Positions 14,497 to 22,233 of a stretch of DNA of 24,373 bases are shown here, one piece after another. Position numbers and translations under genes: made by a program. Below the pieces are notes generated by a model that ran no database searches, had not been told where the DNA came from, and saw only the letters and a program-made list of their open reading frames with translations. Source of the stretch: Euryhalocaulis sp050486445 (lineage in GTDB: Bacteria; Pseudomonadota; Alphaproteobacteria; Caulobacterales; Maricaulaceae); contig JBJHDH010000039.1 of the NCBI GenBank assembly GCA_050486445.1, positions 1-24,373 of the forward strand. The letters run 5' to 3'. The first letter of the stretch is position 1; every line of letters starts with the position of its first letter.

Positions 14497-15191
14497 GCGG
14501 GATTCGCCGCGAAATCGTATTCGACACCGAAACCACCGGCTTCAACCCGGCGGAGGGCGACCGCATCACCGAAATCGGCTGTGTCGAACTGATCGACTTT
14601 ATCCCGAGCGGGCGCACCTTCCACACTTATGTGAATCCGCAGCGCGACGTGCCCCGGCGCGTCACCGAAATCACCGGCCTCACCACCGAATTTCTGGCCG
14701 ACAAGCCGCTGTTCGACGAGGTGGCGGAAGCGTTTCTGGACTTCGTGGAGGATGCGCCGCTGGTCGCGCATAATGCGGAGTTTGACCGCGCCTTCATCAA
14801 TTTCGAGCTGGGTCGCATCCGCCGCGCGGAAATCGCCGAGGAGCGCTTTCTCTGCACGCTCATCATGGCGCGCAGCAAATTTCCCGGCGTACGCAATTCG
14901 CTGGATTCGCTGTGCGAGCGGTTCCGCATCTCGCTCGACAAGCGCGACAAGCACGGCGCCCTGATCGACGCGCATCTGCTGGCCGAAGTCTATCTGGAGC
15001 TGAATGGCGGGCGCGAGCGCCGGCTGGATCTTTCCGTGGCCGCCAGCGTCGTCGCCGGTCAGGCCGCCGCCGCCAGCCGCGCGCGGCCCGGCCCCGCGCC
15101 CGACCCCACGACCGAGGCGGAGCGCGCGGCGCATGAGGCGTTCATCGAAAGCCTTGGCGATCATTCGCTCTGGAAACTCTACGCCGCCTGA
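14493..15191 (+). CDS. dnaQ: DNA polymerase III epsilon subunit (3'-5' proofreading exonuclease)
   Basis: DnaQ is the proofreading subunit of the replicative polymerase. The 232-residue protein has the DEDDh exonuclease motifs: Exo I DTETTG with Asp11 and Glu13, Exo II HNAEFDRAF with Asp98, and Exo III HGALIDAHLLAEVY with His154 and Asp159. The C-terminal part is alanine/proline-rich, then AHEAFIESLGDHSLWKLY, consistent with the tail that contacts the polymerase alpha subunit. It is the last gene of the PPSRP-maf-aroE-coaE-dnaQ chain; its ATG overlaps the coaE stop. Convergent secB ends 21 bp away. Confidence 0.96.
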   Translation: MSGIRREIVFDTETTGFNPAEGDRITEIGCVELIDFIPSGRTFHTYVNPQRDVPRRVTEITGLTTEFLADKPLFDEVAEAFLDFVEDAPLVAHNAEFDRAFINFELGRIRRAEIAEERFLCTLIMARSKFPGVRNSLDSLCERFRISLDKRDKHGALIDAHLLAEVYLELNGGRERRLDLSVAASVVAGQAAAASRARPGPAPDPTTEAERAAHEAFIESLGDHSLWKLYAA

Positions 15192-15197
15192 GCGGAC

Positions 15198-15236
15198 GGC
15201 GGAGACCGGAGATCAGGCCGTGCGGCCGTCTCCGCC
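15198..15236. terminator. Possible bidirectional terminator hairpin between dnaQ and secB
   Basis: GGCGGAGAC (15198-15206) pairs perfectly with GTCTCCGCC (15228-15236), and an inner GGCC-GTGC-GGCC hairpin (15216-15227) nests inside. It sits between convergent genes and overlaps the last codons of secB. There is no T tract on either strand, so function is uncertain. Confidence 0.35.
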
Positions 15237-15782
15237 ATCCCCGCCATCTCCATTTGGACCCGCGCCATTGCCATTGGGCTGGGCGCCGCCTTGCTGCTCG
15301 TTTTGCTGCTGCTGTTGCAGCATGCGCTGGCGATAGAGCGCGGCGAAATCCAGCGGCTCCAGCAGGACGGGCGGAAAGCCGCCTTCGCGCGTCATGTCGG
15401 ACAGAACCTGACGGGCGAAGGGGAACAGCAGGCGCGGACACTCGATCAAAGTCACCGCGTGGCGTTCGGCCTCCGGGATATTGATGAAGGCGAACAGGCC
15501 GGAATAGAGCAGCTCGGCGATAAACACTGTCTCCTCGCCGCGCTTGGCCGTCGCCTTGATGTGCAGCGAGATCTCCTCCGCGTCCTGGTCGACATTGCGG
15601 GCGGCGATGTCGATGGCCATCTGGATCTGCGGCGCCGGCAAATCGCCACGCAGCGACATCGGCGCGGCCGGATTCTCGAACGAGGAATCGCGCACATATT
15701 GCGCCAGCACGCGCAGTTGCGGGGCCTGGGACTGGGCGCCGGCGGCGCCGGGAGCGGCCGCGTCGGGGGGCAGATCGGTCAT
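15213..15782 (-). CDS. secB: Protein-export chaperone SecB
   Basis: SecB is a tetrameric cytosolic chaperone that holds precursors unfolded and passes them to SecA. The SecB core runs from about residue 20 to 150 of the 189-residue product: LRVLAQYVRDSSFENPAAP, QMAIDIAARNVDQDAEEISLHI, FIAELLYSGLF, LIECPRLLFPFARQVLSDMTREGGFPPVLLEPLDF. The open frame extends to 15980, but homology begins at the ATG at 15780-15782 (MTDLPPDA). The C-terminus carries an unusual low-complexity tail of about 34 residues rich in Gln, Asn, Gly and Asp. Position between dnaQ and a Tim44-like gene is conserved in alphaproteobacteria. Confidence 0.95.
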   Translation of the reverse strand: MTDLPPDAAAPGAAGAQSQAPQLRVLAQYVRDSSFENPAAPMSLRGDLPAPQIQMAIDIAARNVDQDAEEISLHIKATAKRGEETVFIAELLYSGLFAFINIPEAERHAVTLIECPRLLFPFARQVLSDMTREGGFPPVLLEPLDFAALYRQRMLQQQQQNEQQGGAQPNGNGAGPNGDGGDGGDGRTA

Positions 15783-15997
15783 CGGGGTTTCGTTCCTGGA
15801 AGCTCGTCGGAAAGGCGGCCGGCCGGACATCCGGCTCTGGCGGGCAATAATGCCGGTTGGCCCTATCACGCGCCTCCCCCGTGCGGCAACCGCAATGGCT
15901 GGCGGCGGCGGCGAAAGACTGACACATAGACGGCCAGGACTGTCAGATTGGGTGACGGGCGGGCTGACGCACGCCGCCAAAGCATTATATTAGGACC

Positions 15998-16627
15998 ATG
16001 CTGCTCCAGCTTTTGATCTTCGCCGCGCTCGCCGCCTTCGTGCTGTTCCGTCTTTATACGGTGCTGGGCCGCCGCGTTGGCCGTCAGGCGCCGCCGCCGG
16101 GGGCGGAGCCGGACCGCGCCACGGCTGAGCGGACCGCGAAAAACCCGATGGAGGGCCCGCGCCCGGCCTTCACCGGCCCCGGCGCCGCGGGCATGGAGGC
16201 GATCCGCCGCGCCGACGGGGATTTCGAGCCGGAATCCTTCCTGGCCGGGGCGCGCGGGGCCTATGAGATGATCGTGCGGGCCTTCGCCGAGGGCGACCGT
16301 GAGACGCTGCGCCGGTTTCTGGCCCCAAGCGTTTACGAGAAATATGACGCCTCCATCGCCGAGCGCGAACAGCGCGGTCTCAGCCAGTCCACCGACATTG
16401 TCCGGCTGGCCGAGGTGAAGATCGAGGACGCCGAGCTGGCCGGGCGCATGGCGCGGGTGAAAGTGGGGTTCGACGCCGATCTCGCCACTGTGCTGCGCAA
16501 TGCCGATGGCGAGGCGGTGGAGGGCGATCCCTCCCGCGTGCGCCATGCGCACGAGGTCTGGACCTTCGAGCGCGACGTGCGGGCGCGCGATCCCAACTGG
16601 CTGCTGGCCAAGGTCTCGCGCAGCTAA
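15998..16627 (+). CDS. Tim44/TimA-family putative adaptor protein
   Basis: The 209-residue product starts with one membrane helix (residues 1-18, LLQLLIFAALAAFVLFRLY). A variable proline-rich linker follows (about 28-60), then a Tim44-like domain with FLAGARGAYEMIVRAFAEGDRETLRRFLAPSVYEKYDASIAERE and VWTFERDVRARDPNWLLAKV. This is the layout of the bacterial TimA relatives of mitochondrial Tim44. They are thought to be inner-membrane adaptors; no exact role is known to me. AGGA lies just ahead of the ATG. It diverges from secB across a 215-bp gap whose right end has an A/T-rich TATATT that could be a -10. Next to secB and mltA, a role in envelope biogenesis is plausible but inferred. Confidence 0.9.
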   Translation: MLLQLLIFAALAAFVLFRLYTVLGRRVGRQAPPPGAEPDRATAERTAKNPMEGPRPAFTGPGAAGMEAIRRADGDFEPESFLAGARGAYEMIVRAFAEGDRETLRRFLAPSVYEKYDASIAEREQRGLSQSTDIVRLAEVKIEDAELAGRMARVKVGFDADLATVLRNADGEAVEGDPSRVRHAHEVWTFERDVRARDPNWLLAKVSRS

Positions 16628-16823
16628 AGCATTTTCAGGGATTCCCGGCTGATTTCCGTCATGGTTTCCGCCTCTTAACTATTTGCGGCGAATCTCTGGA
16701 GCGTTTCCAGACGAAGCAGCAACCGGTTCGCCGTCCGGAAACGCGGCAAAACAAAGCGTTGGGGCATTCCCGCGATTCGAGGAAGAGCGGAAATGCTCCA
16801 ACGATTCACAGGGATTCTCCGGG
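16628..16823. repeat. Intergenic palindromic repeat upstream of mltA
   Basis: The gap contains GCGTTTCCAGACG (16701-16713) facing CGTCCGGAAACGC (16732-16744), a 13-bp stem with one G-T pair. It also holds a direct repeat of CAGGGATTC (near 16636 and 16808) and an outer AGCATTT/AAATGCT pair. The pattern GCGTTTCC...GGAAACGC followed by CAAAACAA is a common alphaproteobacterial intergenic repeat type. The frame is open across it, but I see no coding signal. Confidence 0.6.
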
Positions 16824-18086
16824 ATGACGCCGCGCCTCGCCCCCGTTTTTTTCACGGTTTCCGCCGTTCTGCTGCTTGCCGCCGCCTGCGGTCCGCGCCC
16901 CCCGGCGCCCGAGGCCGCGCCGCCAGAGCCCGCCCGACCCCCGGCGCCCGCCGAACTGATCCTGTCGCAGACCATGTTCGCGGCGCTGCCGGGCTGGAAC
17001 ACGGCCGATCTGCGCCCGGCGCTGGAGGCGTTCCGACGCTCCTGCGCGCTGATTCTGGCCCGCGACCCCGGCGCGCCGATGGCGGCGCGCGCCCCGCAAT
17101 GGGGCGTGGTCAGCGAATGGAGTCCGGCCTGCGGCGCGCTGCCGCCCGTTCCGTCGGGCGAGGACGCAGAGGCGGACGCCGACGCGGCGCGGGCGTTCTT
17201 CGCCGCCCATTTCACGCCGCTGCGCGCGGAAGCGGCGGATTCGGAAACCGGATTGCTGACCGGCTATTACGAGCCGGAGCTGGAAGTGCGCGCCGCGCCC
17301 TCCGAGGAATTTTCCGCTCCTCTGCACGCAAAGCCCTCCGATCTGGTGCAGGTCAATCTCGGCGTGTTCGATCCCGATCTGGCGGGCCGTTCGCTGACCG
17401 GCATGGTGCGCGACGGCGCGCTGGTTCCCTATGATTCCCGCGCCGACATCGCGGCGGACCGCGCGCCGGTTCTGGCCTGGGCGCGGCCGGTCGAGGCGTT
17501 TTTCCTTCAGGTTCAGGGCTCGGGTCGGCTGGCCTTTCCCAATGGCGCGCGTCAGCGCGCCGCCTTCGCCGCGCATAACGGGCGTCCCTATCGCTCGATT
17601 GGCCAGGTGCTGATCCAGCGCGGCGAGCTGACCGCCGACAACGCTTCGATGCAGAATATCCAGGCCTGGACGCAGCGCGCGGGGCCAGAGGCGGCGCGGG
17701 CGCTGTTCAACGAAAATCCGCGCTATGTCTTCTTCGCGGCGGAAGCCGCGGGCGATCCGGCCATCGGTCCGCGCGGGGCGCAGGGCGCGCCTCTGACGGC
17801 GATGGGCAGCATGGCGGTGGACCCCGGCTTTCACGCCTATGGCGCGCCGGTCTGGATCGAGGCGAATCTGCCCGCCGCGCCCGGGGACTGGCGCGGGCAG
17901 GAGACGGCCTTGCTGGTCGTGGCGCAGGATACCGGCGGCGCCATTACCGGGCCGCTGCGCGGCGATCTGTTTTTTGGCACGGGCGATGACGCGGGCGCGC
18001 GCGCCGGCGTCACCCGGGCGCAGGCGCGCTGGACGGTGCTGGCGCCGCACGCGGTCGCGGCGCGGCTGGCCGGCCCGCGCAGTTGA
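16824..18086 (+). CDS. mltA: Membrane-bound lytic murein transglycosylase A (MltA)
   Basis: MltA cleaves the glycan strands of peptidoglycan between MurNAc and GlcNAc, leaving a 1,6-anhydro end. The chosen 420-residue product is a lipoprotein: hydrophobic signal then lipobox LAAAC with Cys22. The MltA domain includes LLTGYYEPELEV (144-155), QGSGRLAFPNG (231-241) and IGQVLI-QRGEL. It is followed by a C-terminal 3D domain, VVAQDTGGAITGPLRGDLFFGTGDDAG (365-391), which carries the conserved aspartates. The frame extends to 16683 through a repeat; the ATG at 16824 is chosen because the signal peptide starts there. It lies in the conserved Tim44-mltA-smr order. Confidence 0.94.
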   Translation: MTPRLAPVFFTVSAVLLLAAACGPRPPAPEAAPPEPARPPAPAELILSQTMFAALPGWNTADLRPALEAFRRSCALILARDPGAPMAARAPQWGVVSEWSPACGALPPVPSGEDAEADADAARAFFAAHFTPLRAEAADSETGLLTGYYEPELEVRAAPSEEFSAPLHAKPSDLVQVNLGVFDPDLAGRSLTGMVRDGALVPYDSRADIAADRAPVLAWARPVEAFFLQVQGSGRLAFPNGARQRAAFAAHNGRPYRSIGQVLIQRGELTADNASMQNIQAWTQRAGPEAARALFNENPRYVFFAAEAAGDPAIGPRGAQGAPLTAMGSMAVDPGFHAYGAPVWIEANLPAAPGDWRGQETALLVVAQDTGGAITGPLRGDLFFGTGDDAGARAGVTRAQARWTVLAPHAVAARLAGPRS

Positions 18087-18130
18087 GGCCGCCCAGTTGA
18101 GTCCGCGAAGCTGAAGATGCACGCACGATC

Positions 18131-18634
18131 ATGACAGAGAAAGACGGCCGCGGACTCAGCGAGGAAGAGACGCTGATCTGGCGGCGCGTCGCACGTACCG
18201 CCAGACCCCTGCCCGGCCGCGCACTGCCAGAGGCGGAATCAAAAACCGGCGCCCCGCCGCCGGAGCGAACGTCCGCCCCGCGCACGCCGCCGCCGGTAAA
18301 ACACGCCGCCGCGAAAACGCCCGCCGCCCCGCCGGATATCGCCGGCGAACGCCGTGTGCGGCGCGGCAGGCTGGAGATCGACGCGACGCTCGACCTGCAC
18401 GGCATGACGCAGGCTCAGGCGCGCGCCGCGCTCGGCCGGTTCGTGGCGCGCCAGCGCGCACAGGGCGCGCATGTCGTGCTGGTCGTCACCGGCAAGGGCC
18501 GCGCCGGCGAGGGCGCGATCCGCCGCGCCGCGCCGGACTGGCTGCGCGAAGAGGCGGCGCATGTCTCCGGCTATGCCGAGGCGCACCAGCGTCACGGCGG
18601 CGCCGGCGCGCTCTATGTTCGCCTGCGGCGGTAA
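18131..18634 (+). CDS. Smr-domain protein (putative nuclease)
   Basis: The 167-residue product has a charged and proline-rich N-terminal half (to about residue 75), then a Smr domain: LDLHGMTQAQARAAL (87-101), HVVLVVTGKG (114-123) and GALYVRL at the end. Stand-alone Smr proteins of this type are predicted DNA or RNA endonucleases related to the MutS2 C-terminus; the LDLHG histidine and TGKG loop are the key elements. The gene follows mltA by 44 bp and is probably co-transcribed with it, the usual alphaproteobacterial arrangement. There is no clear ribosome binding site. The biological target is unknown. Confidence 0.92.
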   Translation: MTEKDGRGLSEEETLIWRRVARTARPLPGRALPEAESKTGAPPPERTSAPRTPPPVKHAAAKTPAAPPDIAGERRVRRGRLEIDATLDLHGMTQAQARAALGRFVARQRAQGAHVVLVVTGKGRAGEGAIRRAAPDWLREEAAHVSGYAEAHQRHGGAGALYVRLRR

Positions 18635-18643
18635 CGCCGACCG

Positions 18644-18922
18644 CTAAGTGAAAAGATCAGGGTGGGACACCCCCCGATTCGTTCGAAGCGGAAAAGACCC
18701 ATTTGTTTGAAGCGCGAGGGCCTTTTCGGGATGAGAAATTTCAAGCTTTTGCATCGCTGCTTCGGACGCTCCGGGATGTTCATTTCCCTTCAGCGCCTCA
18801 TAAAGACGGTGAGTGTTCACCCCGTAGGCAGCCGTGATGTCTTGAACAACATCGCCCAACCAATAGCGATAAATTGCCTCAACCGCTTCCTCGAATGTGA
18901 ATGCGCGTGATCGAGTTTTCAT
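18644..18922 (-). CDS. Small helix-turn-helix protein in a low-GC pocket (hypothetical)
   Basis: I do not recognise this gene by name. From the ATG at 18920-18922 it encodes 92 residues beginning MKTRSRAFTFEEAVEAIYRY. The part WLGDVVQDITAAYGVNTHRLYEALKG reads as a helix-turn-helix of the resolvase or homeodomain-like kind seen in small alphaproteobacterial proteins (Q-D-I-A-x-x-Y-G-V-N). The frame is open to 19090, with other ATGs at 18937 and 19090; none has a good ribosome binding site. Base composition is unlike the neighbours: 50% GC over 18721-18780 and 47% over 18841-18900 by hand count, against about 65-70% nearby. That suggests acquired DNA. It might be a cargo remnant and not a working gene. 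Confidence 0.5.
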   Translation of the reverse strand: MKTRSRAFTFEEAVEAIYRYWLGDVVQDITAAYGVNTHRLYEALKGNEHPGASEAAMQKLEISHPEKALALQTNGSFPLRTNRGVSHPDLFT

Positions 18923-18960
18923 GAATAAGGATTCCATGGACGCTTGACGCGGAATCCGTG

Positions 18961-18976
18961 CATTGCGTAAGCAATG
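18961..18976. repeat. Short inverted repeat upstream of the HTH gene
   Basis: CATTGC-GTAA-GCAATG lies 38 bp upstream of the chosen HTH start. It could be an operator for that protein; spacing and arm length (6 bp) are modest evidence. Confidence 0.35.
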
Positions 18977-19051
18977 ACACAACTCGCGTTCAGCGTAGTT
19001 GATGAGGCGATGGGGCCGCCTGATTTTTGTAGGTCGCGGCGGCCCCTCGCA

Positions 19052-19072
19052 GCACTCGAATCGCTCGAGTGC
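19052..19072. repeat. Perfect 8-bp-arm hairpin in the low-GC pocket
   Basis: GCACTCGA and TCGAGTGC flank a 5-base loop. No T tract follows on either strand, so it is not an obvious terminator. It lies between the HTH ORF and the PfkB-type kinase gene. Confidence 0.5.
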
Positions 19073-19129
19073 CAACGAGGACTCACCCATAAAAGAATAA
19101 AGGGGGCAACGTCCGCCACCGCATCAAGC

Positions 19130-19138
19130 TGTGGATAA
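19130..19138 (-). promoter_or_regulatory. Perfect consensus DnaA box away from the origin
   Basis: The minus strand reads TTATCCACA, the full consensus, whereas no box in the putative origin is perfect. It sits 2 bp from the 10-bp inverted repeat at 19141-19164. A single 9-mer can occur by chance; binding is not shown. Confidence 0.45.
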
Positions 19139-19140
19139 TC

Positions 19141-19164
19141 GTGAAACCAAATCCTTGGTTTCAC
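19141..19164. repeat. Perfect 10-bp inverted repeat downstream of the PfkB-type kinase gene
   Basis: GTGAAACCAA and TTGGTTTCAC flank a 4-base loop, 27 bp past the kinase stop. It resembles a terminator stem, but the minus-strand continuation GATTATCC has no T tract. Confidence 0.55.
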
Positions 19165-19191
19165 ACCGGTATTGAAAATTAATCCCCAGAT

Positions 19192-20193
19192 CTAAACCAC
19201 CACGCCCTTGCTGGCCGCGAGGTCTTTCAGCGAGGTCTCCGGGCGCGGGCCGAAATGGGAGATCACTTCCGCCGCGGCGATGGAGCCGAGCCGCCCGCAT
19301 TCGGCCAGCGGCTTGCCGCGCGCCACACCCGAAAGAAATCCGGCGGCGTAAAGATCGCCGGCGCCAGTGGCGTCCAGCACGCGCGCCACAGGCTCGGCCG
19401 CGACATGGATCACATCGTCCGGCGTGACGATGGACGAGCCTTTTTCCGAGCGGGTCAGCGCGGCCAGCGCGCATTCCTTGCGCGTCTCGGCCACGGCGGA
19501 GTCGAAATCGCTCACCTGATAGAGCGACAGAATCTCGCTCTCATTGGCGAACAGAATATCGACATGGTTCTTCACCAGATGCCGGAACGAGGCGCGGTGG
19601 CGGTCAACGCAGAATCCGTCGCTGAGAGTGAGCGCCACTGTGCGCCCGGCGGCCTGCGCGATCTCGGCGGCGCGCACAAAGGCGGCCTTGGCCTCCTCGC
19701 GGTCGAACAGATAGCCCTCCAGAAAGACGATGGACGACGCCTCGATCAGCGCCGGGTCGAGGTCTTCTTTCGAAAACATCGGCGATGCGCCAAGAAAAGT
19801 GGACATTGACCGCTCGCCGTCCGGCGTCACCGCGATGATGCAGCGCGCGGTGGCCGGCCCGCCGGAAAGCGGCGCGGTGTCGTAATGCACGCCGATGGTT
19901 TGCATGCCTTCGCGAAAGCTGGCGCCCTGCGCGTCGTCCGCCGTCTTGCCGATATAGGCGGCGTTAAGGCCGAACGAGGCGATACCGGCGATGGTGTTGG
20001 CGGCCGAACCGCCGGAAATCTGGGTGACGTCGTCGCCAAACGCGGCGGTCAGCGCCTCGGCCCGGTCCTGCTCGATCAGCGTCATGCCGCCTTTATTGAT
20101 GCCGTGCTCGGTCAGGAAATCCTCCAGCACCGGGCTGATCATGTCGACAATGGCGTTGCCGACGCCAAGCACGTCGTATCTTGTTGCGGTCAT
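19192..20193 (-). CDS. PfkB-family sugar/nucleoside kinase, probably adenosine kinase
   Basis: The 333-residue protein is a ribokinase-fold kinase. It has VGNAIVD at 11-17, the substrate-binding GGSAANT (61-67), and the catalytic PfkB signature DATGAGDLYAAGFLSG starting at residue 274, with the base Asp280. Alphaproteobacterial proteins with the opening V-x-G-V-G-N-A-I-V-D-x-I are usually annotated as adenosine kinase, phosphorylating adenosine to AMP for purine salvage. Other PfkB sugar substrates cannot be excluded from sequence. It is transcribed alone, divergent from the DUF6438 lipoprotein gene, with a low-GC pocket downstream. Confidence 0.9.
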   Translation of the reverse strand: MTATRYDVLGVGNAIVDMISPVLEDFLTEHGINKGGMTLIEQDRAEALTAAFGDDVTQISGGSAANTIAGIASFGLNAAYIGKTADDAQGASFREGMQTIGVHYDTAPLSGGPATARCIIAVTPDGERSMSTFLGASPMFSKEDLDPALIEASSIVFLEGYLFDREEAKAAFVRAAEIAQAAGRTVALTLSDGFCVDRHRASFRHLVKNHVDILFANESEILSLYQVSDFDSAVAETRKECALAALTRSEKGSSIVTPDDVIHVAAEPVARVLDATGAGDLYAAGFLSGVARGKPLAECGRLGSIAAAEVISHFGPRPETSLKDLAASKGVVV

Positions 20194-20302
20194 GCGGCTG
20201 GCCCTCTTCTCACATTATGGACAGCGGGGTGCTTAGGAGGCGGCGGCGTATCTGACAACCGGCGGCGCTTGCATGCCCGCCGGTTTCGGGGGAGAGGACC
20301 GG

Positions 20303-20824
20303 ATGCGCCCGTCCGCTCCGCTCCTGCTGACATCTGCTGCTTTGCTGCTGGCCGCCTGCGCCAGCAACCCGGCGCCGTATCCGGACTATCCGGTCTTTAT
20401 TCCGCTGAGCGTGGAGACGGCGGACTATATCAGGCTCGCCGAAGGCCCGTGCGCGGGCGCCTGCCCGGTCTATGAGCTGACGCTCCATTCCGAAGGCCAG
20501 TATGTGCTGTTCGGCTCGCGCTTCACCGAGGGCGCGGACCGATCTGACAACAGACCGGCGGAGGACTCGCTCGAGCGCGCCAAGGACATTCTGTTGCGCG
20601 CGGGCTTTGATGACATGCCGGAAGACATCACGCCCGAAAATCCCGATCTCTGTCCCGGCCCCGAAACCGGCCGCGCCACGGCGGAGATCATGATCGGGCG
20701 CGAGGACGGCTATTACCGCATCGTGCGCTACGACCAGGGCTGTTTCCACGATATGGCGGAAACCATGCTGCGCCAGTTGCGCGCAACGATGCGCATCGCT
20801 GATCTGGTCCGCCCGGCGGACTGA
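20303..20824 (+). CDS. DUF6438-type lipoprotein
   Basis: The 173-residue product begins with a lipoprotein signal, LLLAACAS, with lipobox Cys19. The start at 20303 is supported by GGGGAGAGG about 6 bases upstream; an ATG at 20273 in frame would precede that site. The body carries EGPCAGACPVYELTLHSEGQYVLFGSRF, the paired-cysteine motif (Cys50, Cys54) that I associate with DUF6438. A second pair of cysteines lies near DLCPGPETG and YDQGCFHDM. The family has no known function that I can name; envelope localisation follows from the lipobox. It converges on nth with a 3-bp gap. Confidence 0.82.
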   Translation: MRPSAPLLLTSAALLLAACASNPAPYPDYPVFIPLSVETADYIRLAEGPCAGACPVYELTLHSEGQYVLFGSRFTEGADRSDNRPAEDSLERAKDILLRAGFDDMPEDITPENPDLCPGPETGRATAEIMIGREDGYYRIVRYDQGCFHDMAETMLRQLRATMRIADLVRPAD

Positions 20825-20827
20825 TTG

Positions 20828-21499
20828 TTACGCCGCGCCGCCCGGCGCCGGGGTCTTGTCTTTATAGAGGCAGAGATCGGCGATGACGCAGCGCCAGCAT
20901 TCCGGCTTGCGCGCCTTGCACACATAGCGCCCGTGCAGGATCAGCCAGTGATGCGCGCCGCGCAGATAATCCGGCGGAACGATTGTCATCAGCCCGGCCT
21001 CCACCGCGGCCGGGGTCTTGCCGGGCGCCAGCCCGGTGCGGTTGGAGACGCGGAAGACATGCGTGTCCACGGCGATGGCCGCTTCGCCGAACGCCTCCAT
21101 CAGCACCACATTGGCGGTCTTGCGCCCGACGCCGGGCAGCGCCTCCAGCGCTTCGCGCGTATGCGGCACCTGGCCGCCATGCTGCTCCATCAGAATTTTC
21201 GACAGCGCCACCACGTTCTTCGCCTTGGCGCGGTAGAGGCCAATGGTCTTGATCTTTTCTTCCACCTGTTCCGGGGTCAGGCGCGCCATTTTTTCCGGCG
21301 TTGGCGCCAGCGCGAAGAGGCCGGGCGTCGCCTTGTTGACGCCCACATCCGTGGCCTGCGCCGACAGCACCACCGCGACCAGCAGCGTGAATGGATCGCG
21401 ATAGACCAGCTCGGTCTTCGGATCGGGACGATTGACCGACAGGCGTGAAAAAACCTGTTCGGCCTCGTCCTTCGTCAATCGGGTGCGGCGCCGGGGCAT
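20828..21499 (-). CDS. nth: Endonuclease III (DNA glycosylase/AP lyase) Nth
   Basis: Nth removes oxidised pyrimidines and nicks the resulting abasic site in base excision repair. The 223-residue product has the helix-hairpin-helix LPGVGRKTANVV with catalytic Lys127, AVDTHVFRVSNR with catalytic Asp145, and the C-terminal [4Fe-4S] cluster motif C-x6-C-x2-C-x5-C at Cys194, 201, 204 and 210. The frame stays open 222 codons upstream, but that part runs antisense to the DUF2244 gene and lacks homology. The ATG at 21497-21499 (MPRRRTRL) fits the family length of about 210-230. It diverges from the DUF2244 gene across an 87-bp gap. Confidence 0.96.
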   Translation of the reverse strand: MPRRRTRLTKDEAEQVFSRLSVNRPDPKTELVYRDPFTLLVAVVLSAQATDVGVNKATPGLFALAPTPEKMARLTPEQVEEKIKTIGLYRAKAKNVVALSKILMEQHGGQVPHTREALEALPGVGRKTANVVLMEAFGEAAIAVDTHVFRVSNRTGLAPGKTPAAVEAGLMTIVPPDYLRGAHHWLILHGRYVCKARKPECWRCVIADLCLYKDKTPAPGGAA

Positions 21500-21586
21500 G
21501 GCGTAGCGATAGCGCGCACGCACGCGCCGGGCCAGCGTCTGCGCCCGGCGTTTCCGCCCGCCGCGCGGCGCGGGTAAAGTCCGCTC

Positions 21587-22147
21587 ATGGCCCAGACCGG
21601 CGGACGCATCGAAACCTGGCCGCACGAACCCTTGCGCAAGGGCGAGGCGCCGCCCGCCGATCCGCCCGGCCGCCTGCATATGGACGCGGTGCTGCGGCCC
21701 AACCGCTCGCTGTCCGGCCCGGCCTTTCTGATCCTGATGAGCGTGCTTGTGGCGGCGAGCTTTTTCGCCGGGATCGCCTTTATCTCGATGGGCGCCTGGC
21801 CGGTGGTCGGGTTTTTCGGGCTGGACGTGTTTCTGGTCTGGCTCGCCTTCCGCCTGTCCTACCGTTCCGGCCGGCTGCGCGAGGCGGTGCGCGTCACCGC
21901 CGATACGGTCGAGGTGCTGCGCATCTATCCGTCCGGCCATGCGCGGCGCTGGCGCGCGGCGCCCTGGCTTGTGCGGGTCGAAACCGACCGGCCGATGAAG
22001 CATGACGGCCAGGTGCGGCTGGTTTCTTCCGGCCGGGTGCTGGTGCTTGGCGCGTTTCTGTCGCCGCCAGAGCGCGCGACGTTTGGCGCGCGCCTGGTCG
22101 GGGCGCTGGACGGCGCGCGGCGCGAAGGATGGCCCGCCGGGGTGTAG
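21587..22147 (+). CDS. DUF2244 integral membrane protein
   Basis: The 186-residue protein has a polar N-terminus, then LRPNRSLSGPAFLILMSVLV and GAWPVVGFFGLDVFLVWLAFRLSYRSGR. That gives two membrane helices at about 44-66 and 70-90, with the R-S-L-S and G-A-W-P-V-x-G-F-F-G-L-D-V motifs typical of DUF2244. The C-terminal half is a soluble beta-rich domain, VTADTVEVLRIYPSG...WLVRVE. The function is unknown. In alphaproteobacteria the family is often next to nth, as here (divergent). Confidence 0.92.
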   Translation: MAQTGGRIETWPHEPLRKGEAPPADPPGRLHMDAVLRPNRSLSGPAFLILMSVLVAASFFAGIAFISMGAWPVVGFFGLDVFLVWLAFRLSYRSGRLREAVRVTADTVEVLRIYPSGHARRWRAAPWLVRVETDRPMKHDGQVRLVSSGRVLVLGAFLSPPERATFGARLVGALDGARREGWPAGV

Positions 22148-22233
22148 GGCGGCCCGGCCCGGCAATTTTTCGCGTTTCCAGCCGCGCCGCCTTTCTTTAG
22201 GTTCCGGGAAGGGGATTACCGGGGGCTTTGGAC

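Noticed and set aside
16806..18122. A 438-codon minus-strand frame opposite mltA
   Set aside because: Shadow frame dominated by Arg/Gly/Gln; mltA has a lipobox and 3D domain on the plus strand.
19141..19164. Intrinsic terminator for the PfkB-type kinase gene
   Set aside because: The stem is perfect, but no T tract follows on the minus strand, so I list it only as an inverted repeat.
21500..22165. N-terminal extension of nth by 222 codons
   Set aside because: It is antisense to the DUF2244 gene, lacks homology, and would double the usual Nth length.
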